Assembly: GCA_025057795.1 (NCBI GenBank)
Contig: JANXEP010000072.1
Coordinates: forward strand, 1-28,412
Reading direction: 5' to 3'
Source: Candidatus Bathyarchaeota archaeon
GTDB lineage: Archaea; Thermoproteota; Bathyarchaeia; Bathyarchaeales; UBA233
DNA: 28,412 nt
The position numbers and the translations under genes were made by a program. Below are positions 8,098-16,150 of the stretch, one piece after another (within the stretch, counting starts at the first letter, position 1; each line of letters begins with the position of its first letter). Under the pieces are notes generated by a model, which was given only the letters and a program-made list of their open reading frames with translations, made no database searches and had not been told where the DNA came from.

Positions 8098-8799
8098 AGG
8101 CTTTTTGAGTTTGTCTTCGAGCTCTGAGAGGGTCAAAACCCAACCGATACATCTTGAAACGTTTTGGAGTGCGAATTCGTGGAGGTCGTTTCCATACATG
8201 CTTGCAACACAATCGGAAACTATGATCACCTTGAAGTCTCTGTTAAACGCCTCAAAAGCCGTGCATAATACACACGTATTAGTGTTGACACCAACAATTA
8301 TAAGCGTGTCCACTTTCAAGGTTCGTAGGAGTATTTCTAAATCCGTACCATAAAAGGCGCTCAACCGTTTCTTGTTATCTATCACGTAATCACCCTTTTG
8401 CGGGGCAACCTCTGGCATTATTTCTGTTTGGACGCTGCCAACAATGTTGTGTTTGAATATAACGCTTCGCTTATGCGGTGTTAAAGTTTCTTTCACAGTT
8501 TCTACAGCGTTCCAGAACGGATTTATTGAGGCTTCTGTTAAATGATCCGAAATTTGTCGTATCTGCAATATCACGTGAATTATTGGGACGCCGTATTTTC
8601 TTGCTAAGGCAAATAGCTTTTTGGAGTTTTCTAAAACTTTTCTGCTTTCATCAACAGGAACATGCATTGTGGCAACTTCTGGATCTAAGTGCCCACGGTG
8701 CATATCAATCGCGATTATCGCTGTTCGTTTCGGATTTATCGAAAGGTGTTCCTTCAATTTGTTGATCATTAAACTTCTGTCAATAAATTGTGCAGACAT
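8089..8799 (-). CDS. Isochorismatase-family cysteine hydrolase
   Basis: A 236-residue protein with the complete isochorismatase-like triad: Asp32 (AIIAIDMHRG), Lys143 (DNKKRLSAFYGT) and nucleophile Cys176 (GVNTNTCVLCTA). The family includes nicotinamidase, N-carbamoylsarcosine amidase, ureidoacrylate/biuret amidohydrolases and isochorismatase; Cys in the triad points to amide hydrolysis. It starts 15 bases after the stop of the amidohydrolase gene, so the two are almost certainly one operon and may act on consecutive intermediates. It has a slightly long N-terminus (about 24 residues) before the first strand. Specific substrate not assignable. Confidence 0.9.
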   Translation of the reverse strand: MSAQFIDRSLMINKLKEHLSINPKRTAIIAIDMHRGHLDPEVATMHVPVDESRKVLENSKKLFALARKYGVPIIHVILQIRQISDHLTEASINPFWNAVETVKETLTPHKRSVIFKHNIVGSVQTEIMPEVAPQKGDYVIDNKKRLSAFYGTDLEILLRTLKVDTLIIVGVNTNTCVLCTAFEAFNRDFKVIIVSDCVASMYGNDLHEFALQNVSRCIGWVLTLSELEDKLKKPSK

Positions 8800-8814
8800 G
8801 TTTTCGCCTCTGTC

Positions 8815-9807
8815 TTATATTTTGAAGATTCTCGAAGCGTTTCTCCCCAAGATGTTTTCTTTATCTTCTTCAGACAGCCATCCCAAATTTTTCACGGTTG
8901 ACGCTGGATGAGGATCCCCCATATCGTATGGATAGTCGCTTCCCATAAGCACGTTTTTGCATCCAACAACTGTTATTAGATATCTTAGTGCAGCCTCGTA
9001 GTGAGCAGTAGTGTCAAAATACATCATTTTAAAATATTCGCTCGGCATCTTGGATATGCTCCCTTTAGCTTCTGGTCTAACTTTGTATCCATGATCTAAA
9101 CGCCCAATCTGATATGGCATGAAGCCTCCTGCATGAACAAAGCAGAATTTAAGTTTCGGAAACCTTTCTAGAACCCCGCTGAAAATCAAGCTCGCAATTG
9201 TTATCGCTGTTTCAAAAGGAAAGCCGACAAAGTTTGTCAAGTAATATTTCCTCAATCTTTCCGCACCGGCTGGATTTATTGGGTGAACCAAAATTGGGAC
9301 GTCAAGTTCTTGAACCTTCTCATAGAAGGGCCATAGTTCCAAGGAATCGAGGTTTTTATCCATAAAATTTGTTCCAACCTCAACTCCTTTCAATCCAAGG
9401 TTTTTAACGGCGTATTCTAATTCTTCTATTGTGGCGTCAACATCTTGAAGAGGAACGGTCGCTAACCCTACGAATCGTTTTGGATATTTTTCGGCAAGCT
9501 TAGAAAGCGCAATGTTTTGAGCACGCGCTATTGCAGAAGCTGTTTTTGAGTCTAGGTTATAGAAGAAGGTGAATGGAACAACTGACAGCACTTGTATGTC
9601 AATGCCCTCAGCGTTCATGTCCTTAATACGCTCTTCCGCGGTATATAGCGATCTGATAATAGGCCCTGTAGCTTCTCCATTTATCAAGAGGTATTCTTCA
9701 TCTTTGGCATCCTTGACAATTTTGGGCGTTTGCACGTGCGGAAATTTCTGTTTCACTTCTTTGAAGGCTTCCTTCACTATTATATGGGTGTGGATGTCAA
9801 CTATCAT
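8815..9807 (-). CDS. Amidohydrolase 2 family protein (ACMSD-like hydrolase or decarboxylase)
   Basis: A 330-residue TIM-barrel metalloenzyme with the full ligand set of the ACMSD (COG2159) branch: H6-x-H8 (DIHTHI), H175 (ILVHPINP), H225 (FCFVHAGG) and D291 (MGSDYP). From memory this spacing matches aminocarboxymuconate semialdehyde decarboxylase and the resorcylate/5-carboxyvanillate decarboxylases closely, so a nonoxidative decarboxylase is as likely as a hydrolase. It is the first gene of a minus-strand operon with the isochorismatase-like gene and is divergent from the AOR gene across 151 bases. A hairpin-forming repeat lies directly before the ATG. Confidence 0.88.
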   Translation of the reverse strand: MIVDIHTHIIVKEAFKEVKQKFPHVQTPKIVKDAKDEEYLLINGEATGPIIRSLYTAEERIKDMNAEGIDIQVLSVVPFTFFYNLDSKTASAIARAQNIALSKLAEKYPKRFVGLATVPLQDVDATIEELEYAVKNLGLKGVEVGTNFMDKNLDSLELWPFYEKVQELDVPILVHPINPAGAERLRKYYLTNFVGFPFETAITIASLIFSGVLERFPKLKFCFVHAGGFMPYQIGRLDHGYKVRPEAKGSISKMPSEYFKMMYFDTTAHYEAALRYLITVVGCKNVLMGSDYPYDMGDPHPASTVKNLGWLSEEDKENILGRNASRIFKI

Positions 9808-9837
9808 TTGAATCCCATCAACTTATAGATGGTTCAA
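9808..9837. repeat. Inverted repeat abutting the amidohydrolase start codon
   Basis: Left arm TTGAATCCCATC (9808-9819), loop AACTTATA, right arm GATGGTTCAA (9828-9837): ten paired bases with a two-base bulge. In the minus-strand transcript it would form a hairpin that includes the region just upstream of the ATG and could mask the ribosome site, or it may be an operator between promoter and gene. Confidence 0.4.
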
Positions 9838-9847
9838 TGGCCGTCAT

Positions 9848-9862
9848 AAATTATTTAAACTT
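9848..9862 (-). promoter_or_regulatory. Putative TATA box for the amidohydrolase/isochorismatase operon
   Basis: Minus strand AGTTTAAATAATTTA-like sequence, about 41-55 bases upstream of the ATG at 9807; expected transcription start near 9825, inside the inverted repeat. Assigned by composition and spacing only. Confidence 0.4.
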
Positions 9863-9908
9863 TACACATTTGACGGAAAAACTTGAAGTTTGAAATTTGT
9901 TCCGCTTC

Positions 9909-9916
9909 ATTTATAT
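9909..9916 (+). promoter_or_regulatory. Putative TATA box for the AOR operon
   Basis: ATTTATAT in the context CTTCATTTATATCAAACC, about 43-50 bases upstream of the ATG at 9959, giving a leader of about 20 bases that contains GAGGTGA at 9946-9952. Confidence 0.5.
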
Positions 9917-9958
9917 CAAACCGACGAGTTTTTTAAGTTCTATTCGAGGTGAAAATGA

Positions 9959-11827
9959 ATGGTCGGAGGATATGCCGGGGAGATCCTATGGATAGATCTC
10001 TCCACAGAAAGGGTTGAGAAAACTCCATTGAAAACTGAACTAACAAGAAAATTTATAGGCGGTAGGGGCTTAGCAGCAAAAATCCTTTTTGACAACCTTC
10101 CGCCAAAAATTAATCCCCTCAGCCCAGAAAACCTGCTGATTTTTGCTACGGGGGTTTTGACGGGATGTCCAGCACCAGGCGCCAATAGAACGGTCATAGT
10201 CACCAAATCTCCCCAGACAGGATTTTTCTTAGACACCTACGCTGGAGGCCATCTTGGTCCAGAAATCAAGTTCGCTGGTTATGATGTGATTGTAATTAAG
10301 GGGCGGGCGAAAAAACCGATATACATGCAGATAGAAGACGAAAACGTTCTATTTAAGGATGCTACACACCTATGGGGCAAAGATTGCTGGGAGGCGGAAA
10401 ACCTTATCAAGAAAGAGGTTGGCGAGGACTTTAAAGTCACTGTTATTGGACCAGCTGGCGAAAACTTAGTGAAATTTGCTTGTGTAAGCACAGACTATTT
10501 CCATCAGTTTGGAAGGGGAGGTGCTGGCGCCGTTATGGGTTCAAAAAACCTGAAGGGCATAGCTATAAGAGGAAGTAAGGGTCTCCATATAGCAAACCCA
10601 GAAAGGCTAAAGGAGTATCTCCTCGACAAAATCGAGTGGAAATTCACGCAAGGTCCAAACGCGGAGCTTGTAAAGGACAGAATTAAGTATGGCACGCCCC
10701 TAACAATGGACTTCACACAAGCCATTGGAATTTTGCCAACAAGAAACTTTCAAGCTGGCCAATTTGAAGGATACTACGAGATAGATGGTTATGCTTTTAG
10801 AGAAAAAATCGTCGTTGCGGATAAGTCATGCTATTCATGTAACACTCCCTGTGTCAAGTTCAGCGCCGTAAAAGAAGGTGCTTATAAAGGTCTCAGTCTT
10901 GAAGGGCCGGAATACGAGACGAACGCCATGCTTGGCTCAAATGTTGGAAACAGCAAACTCGAACTTATTGTGAAAGCGAATGAAGTCTGCGACAGGCTTG
11001 GGTTAGACACGATATCCGCCGGAAACGTAATAGGCTTTGTTATGGAATGCTACGAAAAGGGGATACTGACTAAGAAAGACTGTGACGGACTTGAATTAAA
11101 CTTCGGAAACATGGACGCCGCCCTCAAGCTTATGTACAAAATAGCGTACAGGGAAGGCATAGGTAACATCCTTGCAGAAGGGGTAAGGTATGCCGCCCAA
11201 AAATTCAACAAGGACTCGGAGAAATTTGCAATGCACGTGAAAGGAATGGAATATCCAGCCTATGAGCCACGAGGGTCACCGGCATTTGCTTTGCTTTACG
11301 CGATAGCTGACAGAGGGGCATGCCACAGAAGAGGCTGGCCCGTAATCATTGAAAGCAAAAAATACAAGCCGGGAACCATTGAAGGAAGGCCGCGGCTTGC
11401 AAAAGATCTCTATGATAACCGTACAATACTACACTCTATTGGCGTGTGTGACCTACCCTACAACGTTGCAGGAATAGACCATAGTGACATAGTGCAAATA
11501 CTTTCCGCTGTAACGGGATGGAGCATAACAGTGGAGGAGCTTTCCACAGTTGCGGACCGAGTGGCTTCGCTGATTAGAGCCTTTAATGTCCGCGAAGGAG
11601 CCCGCAGAGCCGACGACACGCTTGCCTGGCGCACAATGCATGAACCGTTATCCTCTGGACCTGCTAAGGGCCAATTCATTTCTTCTGAGATGTTGAATTC
11701 GATGCTGGACGATTACTATCAGCTTAGAGGTTGGGACAAGGAGACCGGAATTCCATTACCAGAAACCCTAAACAAACTCGGCTTGGAAGATGTTAGAAAA
11801 GAACTGGAAAAACACGGATGCCTTTAG
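9959..11827 (+). CDS. aor: Aldehyde ferredoxin oxidoreductase (tungsten-pterin enzyme)
   Basis: A 622-residue AOR-family enzyme that oxidises aldehydes to carboxylates with ferredoxin as acceptor. The three domains are all present: N-terminal GGRGLAAKILFDNLPP and the bis-pterin binding region, then the [4Fe-4S] ligands C291-x2-C294-x3-C298 and C497, each offset by three from the Pyrococcus furiosus enzyme (288, 291, 295, 494, from memory). The first pterin motif DxxGLD is intact (D345-D350), but the second, normally DxxGLC, reads HSIGVC (492-497). Start ATG at 9959 lies 6 bases after GAGGTGA; an out-of-frame ATG at 9955 is ignored. A four-cluster ferredoxin gene follows after 10 bases and is the likely electron partner. 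Which aldehyde is used cannot be told; two zinc alcohol dehydrogenases downstream could supply it. Confidence 0.95.
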   Translation: MVGGYAGEILWIDLSTERVEKTPLKTELTRKFIGGRGLAAKILFDNLPPKINPLSPENLLIFATGVLTGCPAPGANRTVIVTKSPQTGFFLDTYAGGHLGPEIKFAGYDVIVIKGRAKKPIYMQIEDENVLFKDATHLWGKDCWEAENLIKKEVGEDFKVTVIGPAGENLVKFACVSTDYFHQFGRGGAGAVMGSKNLKGIAIRGSKGLHIANPERLKEYLLDKIEWKFTQGPNAELVKDRIKYGTPLTMDFTQAIGILPTRNFQAGQFEGYYEIDGYAFREKIVVADKSCYSCNTPCVKFSAVKEGAYKGLSLEGPEYETNAMLGSNVGNSKLELIVKANEVCDRLGLDTISAGNVIGFVMECYEKGILTKKDCDGLELNFGNMDAALKLMYKIAYREGIGNILAEGVRYAAQKFNKDSEKFAMHVKGMEYPAYEPRGSPAFALLYAIADRGACHRRGWPVIIESKKYKPGTIEGRPRLAKDLYDNRTILHSIGVCDLPYNVAGIDHSDIVQILSAVTGWSITVEELSTVADRVASLIRAFNVREGARRADDTLAWRTMHEPLSSGPAKGQFISSEMLNSMLDDYYQLRGWDKETGIPLPETLNKLGLEDVRKELEKHGCL

Positions 11828-11837
11828 GGGAAAATTA

Positions 11838-12260
11838 ATGGGCAGAATTATTGCAGATCCTCGCGTTTGTATAGGCTGTCGCTACTGCGAAATCGTATGC
11901 TCACTGTTCCATGAAAAGCTCGTTAATCCCAGAAAAGCGAGAATTAGGGTCACAGGCGACATTTTTAAGGGTATTGATACACCAAAGGTGTGTCACCAAT
12001 GCGCTAATCCGCCATGTATGAAAGCTTGTCAACAAGGAGCCATACAATTTGACGAAGCGCTGAAAATTCCAATAGTCTTAGAGAACAAATGTATAGGATG
12101 CAAAGCCTGCGTTGAAGCTTGCCCCTTCGACGAAATGTTTTTTGACCATGAACGCAACGTCGCGTTAAAATGCGACCTATGCCAAGGAGACCCTCAATGT
12201 ATTAAATTTTGCCGAGCTCTTCCACATATTGGACGTGCCGCCCTCTCTTATCATCCTTAA
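11838..12260 (+). CDS. Four-cluster 4Fe-4S ferredoxin subunit, AOR-associated
   Basis: A 140-residue polyferredoxin of the HycB/CooF/DmsB type with sixteen cysteines in four groups: C11/14/17/21, C52/55/60/64, C85/88/91/95 and C112/115/121/125. These can bind four [4Fe-4S] clusters by cross-pairing. No signal peptide, so cytoplasmic. The ATG at 11838 is used because the conserved region starts immediately there; an earlier in-frame ATG at 11790 lies inside the AOR gene and adds unrelated residues. Ten bases separate it from AOR, which supports transfer of electrons from the tungsten enzyme through this subunit, as in AOR-type complexes of anaerobes. Confidence 0.92.
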   Translation: MGRIIADPRVCIGCRYCEIVCSLFHEKLVNPRKARIRVTGDIFKGIDTPKVCHQCANPPCMKACQQGAIQFDEALKIPIVLENKCIGCKACVEACPFDEMFFDHERNVALKCDLCQGDPQCIKFCRALPHIGRAALSYHP

Positions 12261-12325
12261 TTTTGCAGTTTTGACGCAAAATGCTTTTTATGCAGATTAA
12301 ATAAACTAATGGAAGGGGTTTTGAA

Positions 12326-12679
12326 ATGAAAATTGTCGATCAAGAGAAGTTGGATTTGATTGCGCTACCTGGACATTTTAACTCCTTTAACAAGAAGTTG
12401 ATAGGAGCTAATGTAGGCGCAAAAAATGTTGAAGTAATGCTTGGACTAGCGGAGGCTGGCGGAGGCTCAGAGATACATTATCATCCAGAGGCAGAACACA
12501 TTATATACGTAATAGAGGGGGTTCTCAGAATTAGAAACGAAAAAGGCGAGGAAGTGGAACTCAAAAAGGGGATGGCTGCTTATATTCCGCCGGGAGAAAA
12601 ACATCAACCCTACAATCCTAGTTCAAGTAGGACCGTATACTTGGTCATTAATTCGCCGCCTGCGTCCATGCGCATGTAG
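12326..12679 (+). CDS. Cupin domain protein
   Basis: A 117-residue single-domain cupin. Motif 1 supplies H51, H53 and E57 (HYHPEAEH) followed by IIYVIEG; motif 2 supplies H93 (PPGEKH). This 3-His/1-Glu set binds a divalent metal. Small cupins act as isomerases, dioxygenases, decarboxylases or sensors, and nothing here distinguishes these. GGAAGGGG precedes the ATG. It is 65 bases after the ferredoxin gene and 30 bases before the alcohol dehydrogenase start, so it is probably in the same or an adjacent transcription unit. Confidence 0.9.
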   Translation: MKIVDQEKLDLIALPGHFNSFNKKLIGANVGAKNVEVMLGLAEAGGGSEIHYHPEAEHIIYVIEGVLRIRNEKGEEVELKKGMAAYIPPGEKHQPYNPSSSRTVYLVINSPPASMRM

Positions 12680-12709
12680 TTTTGAGAAAACAATGGTGAT
12701 GAGTTGCAC

Positions 12710-13753
12710 ATGTCCATACCTAAAAGCATGAAGGCAGCCCTCTTTTACAGAGTTGGAGAACCGTTAAAAATTGAAGAGGTTCCGGTGCCTGAGATAGAGC
12801 CCGACGAAACCCTCATCAAGGTTAAGGCTTGTGGCATCTGCAGAACAGACCTCCATTTTATTGATGAAGGCTTACTTAAGCCGGGCAAAATACCCCAAAT
12901 ATTGGGTCATGAAGTTGCCGGCGAGGTTGTTAAGGTTGGAGACGCCGTAGATGATATTAAAGTGGGCGACAGAGTACTAATACATTTCTATTTCAATTGT
13001 GGCGAGTGCTATTATTGTCAAAGAGGCATGGAAAGTCTCTGCATCAGCCCTAAATTCCGACATTTCGGCTTCACCATAGACGGTGGTTTCGCCGAGTACG
13101 CAAAGGCCCCCGCTCGCAAACTTGTTAAATTGCCACCTAATGTTCCATATGAAGCGGCTATACTCATAGATGCTGGCGCTTCTACATATCACGCCGTAAA
13201 AACAGTGGGAAAAGTGAGAGTGGGCGAAACAGTTTTAATAATGGGGCTGGGTGGACTTGGTTTGTGCGCGTTACAATTTGCAAAAATAAGTGGTGCTTTC
13301 GTCATAGGCGTAGATGTCGTCTCCGAGAAACTTAAGCTTGCAAAAGAGCTTGGTGCAAACGCAACAATTAACGCGAAAGAACAGAATGTAGTTGAAGAAG
13401 TGAAAACGTTGACTAATGGTGAAGGAGTGGATGTTGCAATCGAGCTGGTCGGGCGTTCTGAAACAATAAAAATGTCCGTAGACAGTTTACGAAGGGAGGG
13501 TAGGTTGGTGTTTGTTGGATACTCAGAGGACAACCTTGTGATAAGCCCCGTTAAAATTGTTTACAATCAGCTAAAAATCCTTGGCTCACGTGCCAGCTCC
13601 AAATGGGAGGCCATAGAAGTCCTAAAACTCGTGGAATCTGGGAGATTCAAACTTAAACCGCTAATAAGCCACACGGTGCCGTTGGACGAAATAAATCATG
13701 GATTAAATCTACTCCGGAGCGGTAAGGCGGCAAGGGTTGTAGTAAAGCCCTAA
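12710..13753 (+). CDS. Zinc-dependent alcohol dehydrogenase (MDR family), copy 1
   Basis: A 347-residue medium-chain dehydrogenase. Catalytic zinc ligands: C44 (CGICRTD) and H67-E68 (GHE); structural zinc: C97, C100, C103, C111. The nucleotide fold carries GLGGLG, and a SRASSKWEA segment near residue 295 is typical of the family. It would interconvert an alcohol and aldehyde or ketone with NAD(P). ATG at 12710 is preferred to the TTG two codons earlier, as GGTGAT at 12695-12700 then has a 9-base spacing; either could be used. It is the last gene before the ABC transporter operon, and could feed an aldehyde to AOR. Related to, but clearly different from, the second copy at 24333. Confidence 0.93.
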   Translation: MSIPKSMKAALFYRVGEPLKIEEVPVPEIEPDETLIKVKACGICRTDLHFIDEGLLKPGKIPQILGHEVAGEVVKVGDAVDDIKVGDRVLIHFYFNCGECYYCQRGMESLCISPKFRHFGFTIDGGFAEYAKAPARKLVKLPPNVPYEAAILIDAGASTYHAVKTVGKVRVGETVLIMGLGGLGLCALQFAKISGAFVIGVDVVSEKLKLAKELGANATINAKEQNVVEEVKTLTNGEGVDVAIELVGRSETIKMSVDSLRREGRLVFVGYSEDNLVISPVKIVYNQLKILGSRASSKWEAIEVLKLVESGRFKLKPLISHTVPLDEINHGLNLLRSGKAARVVVKP

Positions 13754-13802
13754 TGTATCACCAGCATTATCACTGCATGGCATGCTCACGGTTTTCCAAA
13801 AA

Positions 13803-13814
13803 TTTTATATTAAA
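13803..13814 (+). promoter_or_regulatory. Putative TATA box for the ABC transporter operon
   Basis: TTTTATATTAAA, 30-41 bases upstream of the TTG start at 13844, in the 90-base gap after the alcohol dehydrogenase. The short distance implies a leader of only about 10-15 bases containing CGGGGA. A small GCATG/CATGC palindrome lies at 13775-13785, just upstream. Confidence 0.55.
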
Positions 13815-13843
13815 AACCCAAAAACTACCTCTCGGGGACCATT

Positions 13844-15145
13844 TTGAAAAAAAGCACGACGGTAATAATAGCCGGTGTAATTATCGCCATAGTTGTGATC
13901 GCTGCTGTGACCTATGTCTTTATTCTCAAAAAACCAGGGGAAGAGGAATACCGCCTTGGCATTCTCTTGCCGTTAACTGGAACCTTTGCAGACGTCGCCA
14001 AAACCCAACGAGAAGGCGTGCTACTAGCTATTGAAGAAATTAACGCTAAGGGTGGACTATGGGGCAGAGTCAAAGTCAGAGGAATAGTGCGAGATGACGA
14101 AGCAAACTTGGACGTTGGTGTAAGACGATTCAATGAGTTGCTTAATATGGAAAAAATCCATGGAATTGTTGGACAAACATGGGTGCCAATGGCCAAGGCT
14201 ATAAACGAGCAGGTGAAAAGAAACCCAATGCCATACTTCCCAGTATGTGTTGTATCCCTGGATATGTTAAATAGAACTGTGATTGCTAACTGGACTTTTG
14301 TAGCCATGATGTCAGCATACTCTATCGGATACGCCTCAGCTGCTTACGCTATACAAAACTTAAACTTGAAGAAAATCTACTTCCTAGCCCGCTCTGACTC
14401 TTGGGGATGGGACATGTACAAAGGAGTTCAAGCAGCCGTAGCGAAATTCGCGAATCAAGGAGCTGAAATAGTTGGATATAATGAAGCACCACTTGGCACT
14501 CCAGACTTTACAACCATATTGATGGACGTAATCAACAAAAACCCAGACGTCTTCATGTTCGCACAATTTGGTGCAGACCAAGTAAACGTGCTAAAGCAAT
14601 GTAAAGCCATGGGAATAGGGATAGGCACGGGCGCCGGAAGCAACATAAAGATTTTTGTCTGCTGGATAACAAATGTTGTTGCAGCTTCGATTCCTGCAGA
14701 TGCGCTTCATGAAAAAGTGTATGCCTTACACTTCCATTACTGGAACCTTACCGGGGTTCCAGGAATTCCAACTTCTGTTCAACAAGCTACAGCTGAGTTC
14801 GTTCAAAAGTATTGGGACAGATGGGGCTATCCGCCAGACTCCTACGCAATAGTAGCATATATAGCCACTAAGGAATTGTTCAGGGCAGTGGAATTGGCCG
14901 GAATGGAAAATATGAATAACGCTGCGGCAATTGCAAAAGCATTGATGGACAATCCAAACTTTGAAACACCTAAGGGTCCTGCAAGGTGGCGAGTGGATCA
15001 TGAACCAGTATATACATACGCCGCTTTTGTTGTTCAAGGCAAGCCTTCAAATGAAAGAACAGGATACTGGGACTTGCTAAGGGTAATCGGGTACTACACG
15101 GGAGAAGAATATCTGCCGCCGTTATCGATGCTGGGCTACCAGTGA
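13844..15145 (+). CDS. ABC transporter substrate-binding protein, branched-chain amino acid type (LivK-like)
   Basis: A 433-residue periplasmic-binding-protein type 1 fold protein (Peripla_BP_6). Residues 6-28 form a single hydrophobic helix after MKKSTT, and no lipobox cysteine follows, so the protein is probably anchored by this helix on the outer face of the membrane. The mature part begins YRLGILLPLTGTFADVAK, typical for Liv-type receptors, and continues with GVLLAIEEINAKGG and a two-lobed alpha/beta pattern. Such receptors bind amino acids but also amides, urea and aromatic acids, so the ligand is open. Start TTG at 13844 has CGGGGA upstream and puts MKKSTT directly before the helix. Permease genes follow after 6 bases. 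Confidence 0.92.
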   Translation: MKKSTTVIIAGVIIAIVVIAAVTYVFILKKPGEEEYRLGILLPLTGTFADVAKTQREGVLLAIEEINAKGGLWGRVKVRGIVRDDEANLDVGVRRFNELLNMEKIHGIVGQTWVPMAKAINEQVKRNPMPYFPVCVVSLDMLNRTVIANWTFVAMMSAYSIGYASAAYAIQNLNLKKIYFLARSDSWGWDMYKGVQAAVAKFANQGAEIVGYNEAPLGTPDFTTILMDVINKNPDVFMFAQFGADQVNVLKQCKAMGIGIGTGAGSNIKIFVCWITNVVAASIPADALHEKVYALHFHYWNLTGVPGIPTSVQQATAEFVQKYWDRWGYPPDSYAIVAYIATKELFRAVELAGMENMNNAAAIAKALMDNPNFETPKGPARWRVDHEPVYTYAAFVVQGKPSNERTGYWDLLRVIGYYTGEEYLPPLSMLGYQ

Positions 15146-15151
15146 GGTTCT

Positions 15152-16150
15152 ATGGAGCTACAAAAACTATTGCTAGAAAAAAGAGTTTTTAGAGACACAT
15201 TTATAGCCCTTATAATTACCGGGCTTCTTTACATTCTCCATTTTTTTCTTCCGGTATCTACAGTAATAGATATTGGAATATATGCAATTTTTGTTCTGTC
15301 ATTTGACTTGATTTACGGGTACATGGGCTGGTTGGCAATAGGCTATCCTTTGTATCTAGGAATTGGTGCTTACAGTGCCGGAATGTTCATGAAATACGTA
15401 AATTCAAATCCATTCCTAAGCCTATTTGCATCGTTGGTGTTTGGGGTAATAATTGGAATCATAGTCGGGCCTCTGGTTTTAAGGCGTCGAGGAGCATATT
15501 TTGCTTTGGTAAATGCGGCCTTAAACTGGTTTGGATACTTCCTCGTTATAATACCCCTAAAAGATTTCACGGGTGGAAGAGACGGCACATGGGTTAATAT
15601 AGAAGCAACCAGTCTGTTGAATGTTCTTAACAGGTCAGATTTCCTTATCGTTGTTTTGATGATAATCTTTATCTTAGCAATATTCTACAAGCGTTTGCTG
15701 GTTTCTCCCTTTGGCAAACTTCTGTTGGCATTAAAGGAGAATGAAGATCGCGTGAAATTTTTGGGTTATAACGATTTTTGCATTAAACTTTGTGCTTTCA
15801 CTATCTCCACCGCACTGGCATCTTTGGCGGGGGCGCTTTTTGTCATCCATTACTGGTATGTGTCTCCAGACATAATGATGCCCACGAGGGCGCTTGAAGT
15901 CATATCCGCAACTCTCGTGGGTGGAGCCGGAACGTTCTATGGCGCCTTTGTTGGCTCTTTTATTTTCATCGCGCTTAAAGATTATCTTAGCATTTATCTT
16001 GGAAGTTGGGAGATGTACCTAGGCATTTTTATCATCGCTATAATGCTTATCCTCAGAAAAGGTGTTTGGGGCTACGTTGAGCAGTTCATTAGAAAGTATC
16101 AATTAGCAGAGTCAACGCGCCAAGGACAGAGGGGTGAACCTATTGTTTGA
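15152..16150 (+). CDS. livM: ABC transporter permease, LivM-type
   Basis: A 332-residue membrane protein with eight to ten predicted helices. Family features: the first pore segment SFDLIYGYMGWLAIGYPLYL near residue 52, RRRGAYFALVNAAL near residue 111, KDFTGGRDG near residue 136, and the cytoplasmic coupling loop ALKENEDRVKFLGYN near residue 195, followed by the ASLAGALF helix. This is the LivM half of a branched-chain type importer. GAGGT precedes ATG at 15152. Its last 17 bases overlap the livH start. The order livM then livH is the reverse of the enterobacterial operon. Confidence 0.92.
   Translation: MELQKLLLEKRVFRDTFIALIITGLLYILHFFLPVSTVIDIGIYAIFVLSFDLIYGYMGWLAIGYPLYLGIGAYSAGMFMKYVNSNPFLSLFASLVFGVIIGIIVGPLVLRRRGAYFALVNAALNWFGYFLVIIPLKDFTGGRDGTWVNIEATSLLNVLNRSDFLIVVLMIIFILAIFYKRLLVSPFGKLLLALKENEDRVKFLGYNDFCIKLCAFTISTALASLAGALFVIHYWYVSPDIMMPTRALEVISATLVGGAGTFYGAFVGSFIFIALKDYLSIYLGSWEMYLGIFIIAIMLILRKGVWGYVEQFIRKYQLAESTRQGQRGEPIV

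Noticed and set aside
11790..11837. Upstream ATG extending the ferredoxin into the AOR gene
   Set aside because: The added 16 residues show no homology and overlap AOR; the ATG at 11838 starts exactly at the conserved N-terminus.
12261..12281. TTTTGC/GCAAAA inverted repeat after the ferredoxin gene as a terminator
   Set aside because: Only six weak base pairs with a nine-base loop and no T-run directly after it; archaeal terminators are mostly T-tracts.
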